Assembly: GCF_016820585.1 (NCBI RefSeq)
Contig: NZ_JADHDX010000006.1
Location: 87,084-151,083, forward strand
Source: Arthrobacter beigongshangensis
Lineage (GTDB): Bacteria; Bacillota; Bacilli; Bacillales_A; Planococcaceae
Length of the DNA: 64,000 nt
Direction: 5' to 3'
The notes under the pieces were generated by a model. The model saw only the letters and a list, made by a program, of their open reading frames with translations, was not told where the DNA came from and did no database searches. The translations under genes and the position numbers were made by a program. Positions 55,905-63,902 of this stretch are shown here, piece after piece. The number at the start of each line of letters is the position of its first letter. Positions within the stretch are counted from its first letter, which is position 1.

Positions 55905-56681
55905 TTGAAAAATAGAGTATGGCTTTTGGTAATTAGTTGTTTGTTACTTTTCTCTGCAGGTTGTTCTGCTGAGAGTGCGGATAAGTCGGCTGAACCGGTT
56001 GAAATAATGGTATCAGCCGCTGCTAGTTTAACGGATGCTTTAACGGACATGAAAACTAGCTTTGAACAGCAACATGAAAATATTATAGTCACTTTTAACT
56101 TTGGTAGCTCTGGAAAGTTAGTGCAGCAAATTGAGCAAGGTGCTCCATCGGATTTGTTCTTATCTGCGAGTTCAAAAGATATGAATACATTGGATGAAGG
56201 GGCGTTGTTAGTAGAGGAAACCCGCATTAATTTTGCGACAAATGAATTGGTGTTAATTACAAATAAAGACGAATCATTCACTGTGGATTCGTTTGAAGAT
56301 ATTGATCCGTCAACGATTGCTCATTTTGCTATTGGTGAGCCTGAAAGTGTGCCAGTTGGGCGTTATACAAAAGAGGTGTTAGAGAATATTGGTTCATGGG
56401 AGTCGTTGCAGGATAAGATGGTGTTAGGCTCGGACGTACGCCAAGTATTAACGCATGTGGCAATGGGCAATGCAGATTTAGGCGTGGTTTATTCAAGTGA
56501 TGCGAAAATTTCGGACAAGGTAAAAGTGTTGGCTACAGCTAGTGCTGAATGGCATGGACCGATTGTCTACCCTGGAGCGGTTGTTTCAGAAACTAAACAT
56601 CCGGAAGAGGCTAAGGCTTTTTTGGCATACTTAACGGGTGACGAAGGAAAAGAAATTTTGAAGAAATACGGTTTTAAGTAA
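55905..56681 (+). CDS. modA: Molybdate ABC transporter substrate-binding lipoprotein ModA
   Basis: 258 residues, TTG start after AGGGGG. Lipoprotein signal with lipobox LFSAGC (Cys about residue 19). The mature protein has the ModA pattern: MVSAAASLTDALTDM near 35, NFGSSGKLVQQIEQGAPSDLFLSA near 65, and GEPESVPVGRYTKEVL near 145. Binds molybdate outside the cell and passes it to ModB/ModC. Confidence 0.95.
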   Translation: MKNRVWLLVISCLLLFSAGCSAESADKSAEPVEIMVSAAASLTDALTDMKTSFEQQHENIIVTFNFGSSGKLVQQIEQGAPSDLFLSASSKDMNTLDEGALLVEETRINFATNELVLITNKDESFTVDSFEDIDPSTIAHFAIGEPESVPVGRYTKEVLENIGSWESLQDKMVLGSDVRQVLTHVAMGNADLGVVYSSDAKISDKVKVLATASAEWHGPIVYPGAVVSETKHPEEAKAFLAYLTGDEGKEILKKYGFK

Positions 56682-56696
56682 GTAGGGGGAATACTT

Positions 56697-57386
56697 GTGA
56701 CTATGACTGACAACACGCCATTGATGTTATCGTTAAAAATAGCGGGGATCTCCACTGTTATTGTGTTCATAACGGGTGTGTTTTTTGCGCATGTATTGTC
56801 TAGGAAACAGTTTTTTGGGAAAAGCATTGTCGAATCATTGTTTCTATTACCGCTAGTGCTACCGCCGACGGTTGTTGGTTTTGGGTTGCTCATTCTGTTT
56901 GGTAAAAAAGGATGGATCGGTAGTTGGCTAATCGAGTGGTTTGATGTCCAGATTGTGTTTACGTGGATTGGCGCGGTCATTGCTTCGGTTGTTGTTTCTT
57001 TCCCGTTGATGTATCAAAGTGCTAGCGCGGCGTTTGATAGTTTGGATAGTCGGATGGAAAATGCGGCACGGACGATGGGAGCCTCGGAGTGGAAGGTATT
57101 TAGAACGATTACCTTTCCGCTCGCCTGGCCAGGATTGCTTGCGGGCTTGGTGCTGTCTTTCGCACGTGGGCTTGGTGAATTTGGTGCGACATTGATGTTG
57201 GCGGGCTATATTCCTGGTAAGACGGATACGATTCCGATGGCGATTTACTTTGCAGTTGAATCGGGCCAAATGGAAAAGGCTACTTTTTGGGTAGTCATTA
57301 TCGTGGCACTCGGTTTTAGTACAATTATGTGGTTGAATTGGTGGAGTAGGCGCAATATGCAACGGTATAAAAATGGACATACGTAA
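56697..57386 (+). CDS. modB: Molybdate ABC transporter permease ModB
   Basis: 229 residues with about five to six membrane segments. The cytoplasmic coupling motif is ENAARTMGASEWKVFRTITFPLAWPGLLAGLVLSFARGLGEFGATLM region (near residues 118-165; key residues A-G-A-S and EFGA). Starts at GTG 56697 after AGTAGGGGG, 15 nt after modA. Confidence 0.95.
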   Translation: MTMTDNTPLMLSLKIAGISTVIVFITGVFFAHVLSRKQFFGKSIVESLFLLPLVLPPTVVGFGLLILFGKKGWIGSWLIEWFDVQIVFTWIGAVIASVVVSFPLMYQSASAAFDSLDSRMENAARTMGASEWKVFRTITFPLAWPGLLAGLVLSFARGLGEFGATLMLAGYIPGKTDTIPMAIYFAVESGQMEKATFWVVIIVALGFSTIMWLNWWSRRNMQRYKNGHT

Positions 57387-57398
57387 GAAGGTGATTAG

Positions 57399-58034
57399 AT
57401 GTTAGACGTGCGAATTAAAAAAGCGTTGGCGCACTTTTTGGTGGATGTCCATTTGAAGGTGGAGAACGAAATTGTCGTTCTAGTTGGTCCTTCGGGGGCA
57501 GGGAAAACGACGATTTTAAATGTCATTGCCGGACTTGATCAACCAGATGAGGGTTTGGTTACGTTAAATGAGCAAGTGTACTTTCAAGGGAAAGGTCAAT
57601 CACTGCCGCCGCAGAAAAGAAATGTCGGTTATCTATTCCAAGACTATGCACTATTTCCGCATATGACGGTGGAAAAGAATATTAGCTATGGCGTTAAAAA
57701 TAAAATAGCACTGTCGCGCAGTGACCAGCTGATTAGCGTACTGGGCATCGGGCATTTGATTAAAAAATATCCCCACCAGATTTCCGGCGGGGAAAAGCAA
57801 CGCGTTGCGTTGGCACGTGCATTGGCGACGGAGCCCTCTGTTTTATTATTGGACGAGCCATTGTCTGCCTTGGATCGAGAAACACGTCTTGAGTGCCAGG
57901 ACGAACTACTGAGACTCCATGAAATGTGGAAAATTCCATTCATTATTGTGACGCATGATATGGATGAGGCTGAAAAGTTAGGTGATCGCATTCTATTCCT
58001 TGAACAAGGGGTCATTAAGGAGTCTCGTACATAA
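57399..58034 (+). CDS. modC: Molybdate ABC transporter ATPase ModC (short form)
   Basis: 211 residues. Walker A LVGPSGAGKTTILNV near 30, Q-loop YLFQDYALFPHMTVEKNISYG, signature ISGGEKQRVALARAL, Walker B VLLLDEPLSALDR. Much shorter than the about 350-residue enterobacterial ModC because it lacks the C-terminal molybdate-binding (MOP) domain. Its 3' end overlaps the convergent regulator gene by 20 nt. Confidence 0.92.
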   Translation: MLDVRIKKALAHFLVDVHLKVENEIVVLVGPSGAGKTTILNVIAGLDQPDEGLVTLNEQVYFQGKGQSLPPQKRNVGYLFQDYALFPHMTVEKNISYGVKNKIALSRSDQLISVLGIGHLIKKYPHQISGGEKQRVALARALATEPSVLLLDEPLSALDRETRLECQDELLRLHEMWKIPFIIVTHDMDEAEKLGDRILFLEQGVIKESRT

Positions 58035-58956
58035 TTTCCCCTGTTCGTGATAGATCATAGCCTCCAATGGCTGCGAGCTCATTTTTGAAGGACTCTGATT
58101 GCACAATACTTTGCAATAGCTCGATGAATTCGGTATTTTGTGCTGCCTTCATGATGACTAAGTCATAATGCTCTTGAATAATGGGGATAAAGTCGACGTC
58201 GACGAGGCGGGCGGCTTTTTCAATGCCTACGCCTACATCGGCTTGTCCACTAACTACCTTACTTGCGACTCCAATATGGCTCGATTCCTCTGCGTAATAG
58301 CCCTGAACGTCATGAGGGGAAATGCCAGCCAATCGTAATTGTTCATCAATCAATACTCTTGTGCCTGACCCTTTTTCTCGGTTTACCATTGTGATTCCTG
58401 AGGTTATAAAGTCCGCCCAGGTTTGAATGTTATGGGGATTGCCTTTTTTAACATAAAATCCTTCCCAACGTGACAGAAGATTGATGACGATATAGGAATG
58501 CCCGACTAACATTCTGCGGATATAGGGGAGGTTATAGGAACCAGTATCCCCGTCGTATAAGTGCGTGCTTACAACGTCTGCTTTCCCTTGGTACATGGCG
58601 ACTAAGCTATTCAAGCTACCTGTATAGGAACGTAGCGGGCGGATGGTTGTTGAGCTTTTCTCGATATAGTTGGCTAGAATATCTAAGCTAATATCCTGCC
58701 CGCTAATGATGACTTGTCGAAGTGAACTGGACAATGATTCGGGGCTTTCAATCAGTGGCGACGCTAGATTCATGGTCGAGTGTCCACTTTTCATTTGTTC
58801 TTTATAAGCGTTGAGATCGTGGGCATCAACACGTATTTGTCGCCCGACACGGTAGGAAGGCAACAGCCCTTTTTTGATTAAATCATAAACGGTTAATTTC
58901 GATACTTTTAAAATATGGGCAATTTCTTCAGTTGTATAGGAAATAGATTCAGTCAT
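58015..58956 (-). CDS. HTH regulator fused to a periplasmic-type molybdate-binding domain
   Basis: 313 residues. An N-terminal excisionase/MerR-type helix-turn-helix (YTTEEIAHILKVSKLTVYDLIKKG, then VGRQIRVDAHDLNAYKEQ) is joined to a ModA-like substrate-binding domain (about 85-310, e.g. GSGTRVLIDEQLRLAGI and SGQADVGVGIE). No signal peptide, so a cytoplasmic one-component sensor, probably of molybdate (inference from the fold and from modABC next door). AAGGAGG precedes ATG 58956, at an 11-nt spacing; an in-frame ATG at 58992 has no binding site. Confidence 0.85.
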   Translation of the reverse strand: MTESISYTTEEIAHILKVSKLTVYDLIKKGLLPSYRVGRQIRVDAHDLNAYKEQMKSGHSTMNLASPLIESPESLSSSLRQVIISGQDISLDILANYIEKSSTTIRPLRSYTGSLNSLVAMYQGKADVVSTHLYDGDTGSYNLPYIRRMLVGHSYIVINLLSRWEGFYVKKGNPHNIQTWADFITSGITMVNREKGSGTRVLIDEQLRLAGISPHDVQGYYAEESSHIGVASKVVSGQADVGVGIEKAARLVDVDFIPIIQEHYDLVIMKAAQNTEFIELLQSIVQSESFKNELAAIGGYDLSRTGEIMYETP

Positions 58957-59097
58957 GCAAGTGTCGGCCTCCTTGGAAGAGTCTTGTCTCATAAGTATAG
59001 CAAAGCGTATAGGTATCGCCTAATTGGGTTTCGTTTTGTCGTAGAAAAGGGATAGCTATGGTAAAGTGAAGGGTAAGAAAAAGTTTGGAGGCGTTAA

Positions 59098-59397
59098 ATG
59101 ATGAAAGAAATTACGACGACTGAGTTACAGCAATTACTAGAGCAAGGGCAGGAACTGAATTTAGTGGATGTGCGCGAGGCGGATGAAGTGGCGCAAGGGA
59201 TAATTCCAGGAGCGGTCCATATTCCTTTAGGAGAAGTAGTAGAGCGTCTGGATGAGCTGGACAAAGCAAAGCCTTATATTCTAATTTGCCGTTCTGGTGG
59301 ACGTAGTGGGCGTGCTTCAGAATTTCTGGATGCGGAAGGCTATGACGTTACAAATATGGTCGGCGGTATGCTGGAATGGGCAGGCGCGACTGAATAA
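59098..59397 (+). CDS. Single-domain rhodanese-like sulfurtransferase
   Basis: 99 residues. Active-site loop ILICRSGGRSGRAS near residue 63 with the catalytic cysteine, plus LVDVREADEVAQGIIPGAVHIPLGE and MVGGMLEWAGA. Transfers sulfane sulfur; the partner is unknown. Single gene with its own terminator. A second ATG at 59101 is equally possible. Confidence 0.9.
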   Translation: MMKEITTTELQQLLEQGQELNLVDVREADEVAQGIIPGAVHIPLGEVVERLDELDKAKPYILICRSGGRSGRASEFLDAEGYDVTNMVGGMLEWAGATE

Positions 59398-59409
59398 TAG
59401 ACCATTTTA

Positions 59410-59434
59410 AGGACCTTTCGAGGTTCTTTTTTTG
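59410..59434 (+). terminator. Terminator after the rhodanese gene
   Basis: AGGACC pairs with GGTTCT across TTTCGA, followed by seven Ts. Confidence 0.75.
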
Positions 59435-59447
59435 ATTCGAAAATAGG

Positions 59448-59476
59448 ACATATCTTTCACGGACACTGCGTATAGT
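59448..59476 (+). promoter_or_regulatory. Possible sigma-E-type (mother-cell) promoter of cwlD
   Basis: ACATATC (59448-59454) and CGTATAGT (59469-59476), 14-nt spacer, partly match the sigma-E consensus (KMATATT-N14-CATACAHT). The downstream gene is a sporulation gene, which fits. Confidence 0.35.
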
Positions 59477-59498
59477 GAAGGAAAAAGGCGGTGTCCAT

Positions 59499-60212
59499 AT
59501 GAAACGATGGGTTATCATTGGTTTACTGTTTGTTTGTTCGTTAGGAGTCGTCCTCTATGGTGTCAAGGCATCGGATCGTAACTTTTTCATGCCGGAGGAG
59601 CTGGGCGGTGTGAAAATTGTTGTGGACCCAGGCCATGGAGGGTTGGATGGTGGGGCTTCAGCGGGCGATGTAGTGGAGCGCGATATTACATTGAGCATTG
59701 CGCATGAATTGAAAAAGAAACTTGAAAAGAAGGGGGCGACAGTGGTGATGACTCGGCTAAAAGGTGGCGACGCATTAGCCGAACATGCACCTGAGGAAAA
59801 GTTTAACACGACACGTCAACGGAAGATGGCTGATTTAAAGCTGAGGGAAAGCATCGCAATCGATGAAAATCCTGATATGTTCATCAGTGTGCACGTCAAT
59901 GCCATTCCACAGGAGAAGTGGCGTGGATCGCAGGTGTTTTATCATCCTGAAGGTAATCCAGGGGGCGAAATGCTGGCGAAGTCGATACAGGACTCTTTTC
60001 GTGGCAATTTAAAAAATACAGAACGTGAAGCGATGGCAATTAAGGGAGTTTATTTGCTAAAGAAAGTCCCGATGCCTTCTGTGCTTGTCGAAACAGGCTT
60101 CCTATCTAATCCGGAGGAAAGAAGCTTATTGACAGACCCCGCCTATCAAAATAAAGTTGCAGACGCTATTTTACAGGGGATTATTGACTTTCATCAAATG
60201 GAAGAAAAATGA
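59499..60212 (+). CDS. cwlD: Germination-specific N-acetylmuramoyl-L-alanine amidase CwlD
   Basis: 237 residues. One N-terminal membrane/signal helix (about 4-24), then an amidase_3 domain: VVDPGHGGLDGGA with the first zinc histidine near 46, FISVHVNAI with the second near 128, and LVETGFLSNPEE with the catalytic glutamate. CwlD cleaves side peptides when muramic delta-lactam is made in spore cortex, allowing germination. ATG 59499 follows AAGGCGGTG. Confidence 0.93.
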   Translation: MKRWVIIGLLFVCSLGVVLYGVKASDRNFFMPEELGGVKIVVDPGHGGLDGGASAGDVVERDITLSIAHELKKKLEKKGATVVMTRLKGGDALAEHAPEEKFNTTRQRKMADLKLRESIAIDENPDMFISVHVNAIPQEKWRGSQVFYHPEGNPGGEMLAKSIQDSFRGNLKNTEREAMAIKGVYLLKKVPMPSVLVETGFLSNPEERSLLTDPAYQNKVADAILQGIIDFHQMEEK

Positions 60213-60242
60213 GCATTTACTAACTTTAACGGCAAGTTATTA

Positions 60243-60251
60243 TGGTATACT
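60243..60251 (+). promoter_or_regulatory. Possible extended -10 promoter before salA
   Basis: TGGTATACT is an extended -10 (TG-N-TATACT) without a clear -35 box. Confidence 0.35.
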
Positions 60252-60288
60252 TGGAGGCGAATGAATATACCTCCAAGGAGTGTCGGAA

Positions 60289-61350
60289 TTGATCAATGAG
60301 CAAACAGTACGTGAATTGTTAGGCCAGTTGAAGGATCCGTTTTTACATAAAACGCTTGAAGAGACGCAGGGAATTACTGAAGTTTCCATCAAGCCAGAAA
60401 AGAATCATGTGAGTGTCAAAGTAGCGATTGCAAAAATAAATACAGCAGAGCAAATGCCACTGCAGATGAAGGTTGTTGAGCTATTGAAGGGTGCTGGAGC
60501 AGGTTCTGTCGGTATCCGTTTTGAGGAATTGCCAAGAGAAGTGTTGGAGCAATTCCGTGGGACGGCAACGGATGCAGAGGCACAGGATCTTTTATCTCCG
60601 CTAAGCAGTGTTGATTTTATATCGATCGCGTCTGGTAAAGGCGGCGTGGGTAAATCGACAGTGTCAGTAAACCTAGCAGTGGCGCTTGCGCGTCTTGGTA
60701 AAAGGGTTGGACTTATCGACGCAGATATATACGGATTCAGTGTACCGGATATGATGGGGGTAACGGAATTACCAGTCATTCGTGGCGACCGGATTATTCC
60801 TGTTGAACGTCTAGGCGTTAAAGTGATTTCAATGGGCTTTTTCGTCGAAGATAACGCGCCAGTTGTTTGGCGTGGCCCGATGCTCGGTAAAGCACTTGAC
60901 CAATTTTTCCGCGATGTGGAGTGGGGCGATTTAGACTATCTATTACTCGACCTTCCACCTGGTACGGGGGACGTTGCGCTTGATATCCATCAAATGATCC
61001 CGATGTCGAAAGAGATTGTAGTGACGACTCCACATCCAACGGCTGCATTTGTTGCGGCGCGTGCAGGTGCGATGGCACTTCAAACGGATCACGAACTTCT
61101 AGGAGTTATTGAAAACATGTCTTGGTTCGAATCGAAAACGACTGGAGAGCGCGAGTTTGTCTTCGGTCAGGGTGGCGGCGTAAAGCTAGCAGAAGAACTA
61201 CGTACGGAGCTACTCGGCCAGATTCCACTTGGACAACCGGACTGGAATGATGAGGATTTTGCTCCATCTGTCTATGCGGGAGACCATCCGATTGGACAAA
61301 TTTACACAGGCATTGCAGAAAATGTTATTAGCAAAACAACAAAATCATAA
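60289..61350 (+). CDS. salA: Mrp/NBP35-type P-loop ATPase, SalA homologue
   Basis: 353 residues. N-terminal MIP18/DUF59 domain (about 1-90) and Mrp-type deviant Walker A ASGKGGVGKSTVSVNLA near 115, then DADIYGFSVPDM and DYLLLDLPPGTGDV. Family members carry iron-sulfur clusters; B. subtilis SalA represses scoC. The C-terminal CxxC common in cluster carriers is not present. The start is TTG 60289: AAGGAG at 60275-60280 overlaps the alternative GTG 60280. Gene order cwlD-salA-gerD-kbaA supports salA. Confidence 0.9.
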   Translation: MINEQTVRELLGQLKDPFLHKTLEETQGITEVSIKPEKNHVSVKVAIAKINTAEQMPLQMKVVELLKGAGAGSVGIRFEELPREVLEQFRGTATDAEAQDLLSPLSSVDFISIASGKGGVGKSTVSVNLAVALARLGKRVGLIDADIYGFSVPDMMGVTELPVIRGDRIIPVERLGVKVISMGFFVEDNAPVVWRGPMLGKALDQFFRDVEWGDLDYLLLDLPPGTGDVALDIHQMIPMSKEIVVTTPHPTAAFVAARAGAMALQTDHELLGVIENMSWFESKTTGEREFVFGQGGGVKLAEELRTELLGQIPLGQPDWNDEDFAPSVYAGDHPIGQIYTGIAENVISKTTKS

Positions 61351-61356
61351 GCTGAA

Positions 61357-61388
61357 GAAGCGGAGGGGCTACTTGCCCCCTCCGCTTC
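61357..61388 (+). terminator. Bidirectional hairpin between convergent salA and gerD
   Basis: GAAGCGGAGGGG (61357-61368) and CCCCTCCGCTTC (61377-61388) pair perfectly across 8 nt. The right arm is inside the last codons of gerD. T-runs are weak on both sides. Confidence 0.65.
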
Positions 61389-61998
61389 CTTTACTTCCGC
61401 CACTTCCACCCGAAGATTGATCCCCTCCTTGCCCACTACCTCCGGCTCCTCCCTCGCCACCTTCCGCTGGTTTTACCTCGCCAGCTTTTAAAATAAGTTC
61501 CTGCCATTTTGTTTGTAAAAGTGGACTATTGATTGTTTCTCCGACAACCTTCTCCAAATGTTTTTTCATATTTCCAGACTGCATAACCGTCTCCAGTTGC
61601 TTTTGCATATCGGGCTGGCCGAAAAACTCCTCAAGTTCTTTCTGGAAAGAAGAATCATCCATCAGTAGCTTCATAATTTCTTGCTGTTGTTCTTTCATGC
61701 TTTTTGCGATGGTTTCCGTGAACTTGGGATCTTCAAATGTTTTTTTCCAAAACTCTTCTCCTTTCTTCGATAATAATGTGTCTTCGATGGATTTTTTGAC
61801 CTCGGGCTGATCCAAGATAAGAAGTTCTTTGAATTCAGGGTCTGCAAGCATTTGCTTGATGGCTTTTTTGCCATCCTCCGTTTGCAAGGTATCTGTCATC
61901 ATTTTTTTCATTTCGTCGTATGAGGGACCGGATTGTTGTCCCGCGCATCCGGTTAAAAGCAAGAGTAGCAACAATAAATGAAAACACTTTTTTTTCAT
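61369..61998 (-). CDS. gerD: Spore germination lipoprotein GerD
   Basis: 209 residues. Lipoprotein signal MKKKCFHLLLLLLLLTGC with lipobox LTGC. The mature part is almost all helical and charged (YDEMKKMMTDTLQTEDGKKAIKQML, DQPEVKKSIEDTLLSKKGEEF), as expected of the GerD trimer that clusters germinant receptors in the inner spore membrane. The last 35 residues are almost only Gly, Ser and a few charged residues. AAAAGGAT precedes ATG 61998; in-frame ATGs at 62025 and 62031 lack a site. Confidence 0.92.
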   Translation of the reverse strand: MKKKCFHLLLLLLLLTGCAGQQSGPSYDEMKKMMTDTLQTEDGKKAIKQMLADPEFKELLILDQPEVKKSIEDTLLSKKGEEFWKKTFEDPKFTETIAKSMKEQQQEIMKLLMDDSSFQKELEEFFGQPDMQKQLETVMQSGNMKKHLEKVVGETINSPLLQTKWQELILKAGEVKPAEGGEGGAGGSGQGGDQSSGGSGGSKGSGGGK

Positions 61999-62142
61999 GG
62001 AAATCCTTTTCCCTTCAACAAGCATTTTCATTTATTGTTCACAAAATGACGGGGAATATGCATCGAATGTGTAAGTAAATAGATTTTTTGTCGAAACGTT
62101 GTTACACTAGTAAAAGCACTAAACAAACGGAGGATTATTGTT

Positions 62143-62811
62143 GTGACCATACGAAATTGGATAAAATTCTTTTTTAATGCATTACTAATCGGTGGAATTG
62201 TGACAGCGGTCATGGGATTGATTGTTCGCTGGGAATTCTTTTCGCAATATTTAACAGATGGCGAGTACTGGCAATTTACCGGCGCTCTTCTGTGGATGGT
62301 GTTTCTTGGGTTTACGATGAGCGTTGTTGCTCAAATGGGCTTTTTTGCTTATTTAACAATTCACCAATTCGGTGTCAATATGTTTAAAACATTGACGCTA
62401 TGGAATTGGGTTCAGTTATTGATCATCGCAGTCGTTTTGTTTGACCTAATCTTTTTCCGCTTCCGTTTAACTTCTGATGATACAGGACGGACGTTGTTGT
62501 ATATTGGTTTGTTGGCATCGCTAATCGGCGTGTCTGCAATTACTGCGTATTTCAAGGCGAGATGGACGAAAAAGCATACGCTCATTTCGGCGTTGTTTTT
62601 CATGATTGTCGTAACAACACTTGAATGGTTACCAGCATTGATGGTACGTTCAGGCAATATCGATACGTGGGTGACAATTTTACTATTCCCATTATTAGCG
62701 GTGAATGCTTATCAGTTACTGATGCTACCGAAGTACAATAGGCAGTCAGATGAGGATAAGATTAAGCTCGAAGAACGTAGAAAAGCACGGAAAACAGCGA
62801 AAGCGAAATAA
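62143..62811 (+). CDS. kbaA: KinB-signalling pathway activation protein KbaA
   Basis: 222 residues with about six membrane helices and a highly basic tail (KLEERRKARKTAKAK). In B. subtilis KbaA is needed for KinB kinase activity at the start of sporulation. Identification rests on sequence resemblance of the N-terminal region and on the gerD-kbaA-pdaB order. GTG start after GGAGG. Confidence 0.85.
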   Translation: MTIRNWIKFFFNALLIGGIVTAVMGLIVRWEFFSQYLTDGEYWQFTGALLWMVFLGFTMSVVAQMGFFAYLTIHQFGVNMFKTLTLWNWVQLLIIAVVLFDLIFFRFRLTSDDTGRTLLYIGLLASLIGVSAITAYFKARWTKKHTLISALFFMIVVTTLEWLPALMVRSGNIDTWVTILLFPLLAVNAYQLLMLPKYNRQSDEDKIKLEERRKARKTAKAK

Positions 62812-62816
62812 CAAAC

Positions 62817-62848
62817 AGCGCAGTCCTTTTGGCAACTGCGCTTTTTTT
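62817..62848 (+). terminator. Terminator after kbaA (between convergent genes)
   Basis: AGCGCAGT pairs with ACTGCGCT across CCTTTTGGCA, followed by seven Ts. Confidence 0.85.
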
Positions 62849-62896
62849 ATTTTCACACAGTAAATTAAATGAGGATGAAGCCTTGTGAGTAATTAA

Positions 62897-63559
62897 TTAG
62901 TTCGGTATTTTTTTTGTTTTCACAGTCGTTTTGAATAACATATCTTCAATAGTTGAAAATGTCCGCCCTTTATACACTTTTTTCAGTTCGGTCAGTACGA
63001 TATGATCATCGCGGTGATGGGGAACGGATATAATTTCACCTTCTACGATGGGTGGGGAATCACCACCATGCCAGACGATGGAAGAGCCGAGTGCATTGAT
63101 TTCCGCTTCCAAAAGCTGTGTGTGAAGGGATTGAGGGAAAACTTCGTCGACTGTGCGGAACCAAAGTGGCCTCACCTCGAAAAGAGTTTCAAATTGCTCG
63201 AGCTGTGTGAGAAATAGTGAATTGTCTTGCTCGTAAGCATCGCCCTGATGACCAAGAAGTCCAACAGGGATATTTTTTTCACGGATGAGTCGCACGGTGC
63301 TTGGGAATCGTTCAGCCCAATCTATATCGACAAATAAAAGTGGATATGGCTTGGCTAATTGTTGAACCCACTGTTCGACTTCAACATCGCCGAATGAAAT
63401 ATTGACGGTCAAGACGGATCCGCTTGTCCCCCGCGTGATAACGGCAGGCTCGTCTGTCAGGCGAAAAACGCTCGTCAATGATGCCTGCTCAGGCAATGGG
63501 GGAAGAAATAAGGATAGTCCAAGGCAAGCGATGAAAACTAAAAAATATTTGCTACGCAT
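62897..63559 (-). CDS. Degenerate PdaB/YbaN-like polysaccharide deacetylase, probably inactive
   Basis: 220 residues with one N-terminal membrane/signal helix (about 4-20). The fold can be followed against PdaB: VNISFGD for TFDISWGD, WAERFPSTVRLIREKNIPVGLLGH for the WAERHPDTVARI region, VRPLWFRT for RPPTGQF and GRTFSTIEDML near the end. The catalytic Asp of motif 1 is Asn, and the second proline of the RPP motif is Leu. Same place and orientation as pdaB in B. subtilis. A structural or regulatory role is more likely than deacetylation (inference). AAGGGGGAC precedes the ATG. Confidence 0.75.
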   Translation of the reverse strand: MRSKYFLVFIACLGLSLFLPPLPEQASLTSVFRLTDEPAVITRGTSGSVLTVNISFGDVEVEQWVQQLAKPYPLLFVDIDWAERFPSTVRLIREKNIPVGLLGHQGDAYEQDNSLFLTQLEQFETLFEVRPLWFRTVDEVFPQSLHTQLLEAEINALGSSIVWHGGDSPPIVEGEIISVPHHRDDHIVLTELKKVYKGRTFSTIEDMLFKTTVKTKKIPN

Positions 63560-63605
63560 ATATTGTCCCCCTTGTGCACAATCTACTGTACGTTATGAAA
63601 CAGAT

Positions 63606-63635
63606 TTGACTAATATGCAAAAGATATGGTACTAT
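63606..63635 (+). promoter_or_regulatory. Upstream promoter of the tRNA cluster
   Basis: TTGACT (63606-63611), 18-nt spacer, TACTAT (63630-63635). Confidence 0.6.
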
Positions 63636-63676
63636 GTAAAAGTTGCTGTCACGAATAAAGTTTTTTAAGAAAAACC

Positions 63677-63704
63677 TTGAAAAAGAATTTATTCTTGTTA
63701 TAAT
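63677..63704 (+). promoter_or_regulatory. Proximal promoter of the tRNA cluster
   Basis: TTGAAA (63677-63682), 16-nt spacer, consensus TATAAT (63699-63704), 44 nt before tRNA-Asn. Two promoters in tandem are usual for stable RNA operons. Confidence 0.7.
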
Positions 63705-63747
63705 AAAATTTGTCATGAATGACATAGATACAATTAATAGTTATTAT

Positions 63748-63822
63748 TCCGCAGTAGCTCAGTGGTAGAGCAATCGGCTGTTAACCGATCGGTCGTAGGT
63801 TCGAGTCCTACCTGCGGAGCCA
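63748..63822 (+). tRNA. tRNA-Asn (anticodon GTT)
   Basis: 75 nt with encoded CCA. Acceptor TCCGCAG/CTGCGGA, discriminator G, D arm GCTCAGTGGTAGAGC, anticodon loop CTGTTAA with GTT, T arm GTAGGTTCGAGTCCTAC. Confidence 0.97.
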
Positions 63823-63826
63823 TATT

Positions 63827-63902
63827 GCTTCCATAGCTCAGTAGGTAGAGTGCTTCCATGGTAAGGAAGAGGTCACCGGTTCGAATCCGGTTGGAAGCTC
63901 CA
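63827..63902 (+). tRNA. tRNA-Thr (anticodon GGT)
   Basis: 76 nt with encoded CCA. Acceptor GCTTCCA/TGGAAGC, discriminator T, D arm GCTCAGTAGGTAGAGT, anticodon loop with GGT in CATGGTAAG, T arm CCGGTTCGAATCCGG. Confidence 0.95.

Noticed and set aside
60250..60277. Hairpin CTTGGAGG/CCTCCAAG overlapping the salA binding site as a translational switch
   Set aside because: If the extended -10 at 60243 is the promoter, the 5' arm lies at or before the transcription start and would not be in the mRNA.
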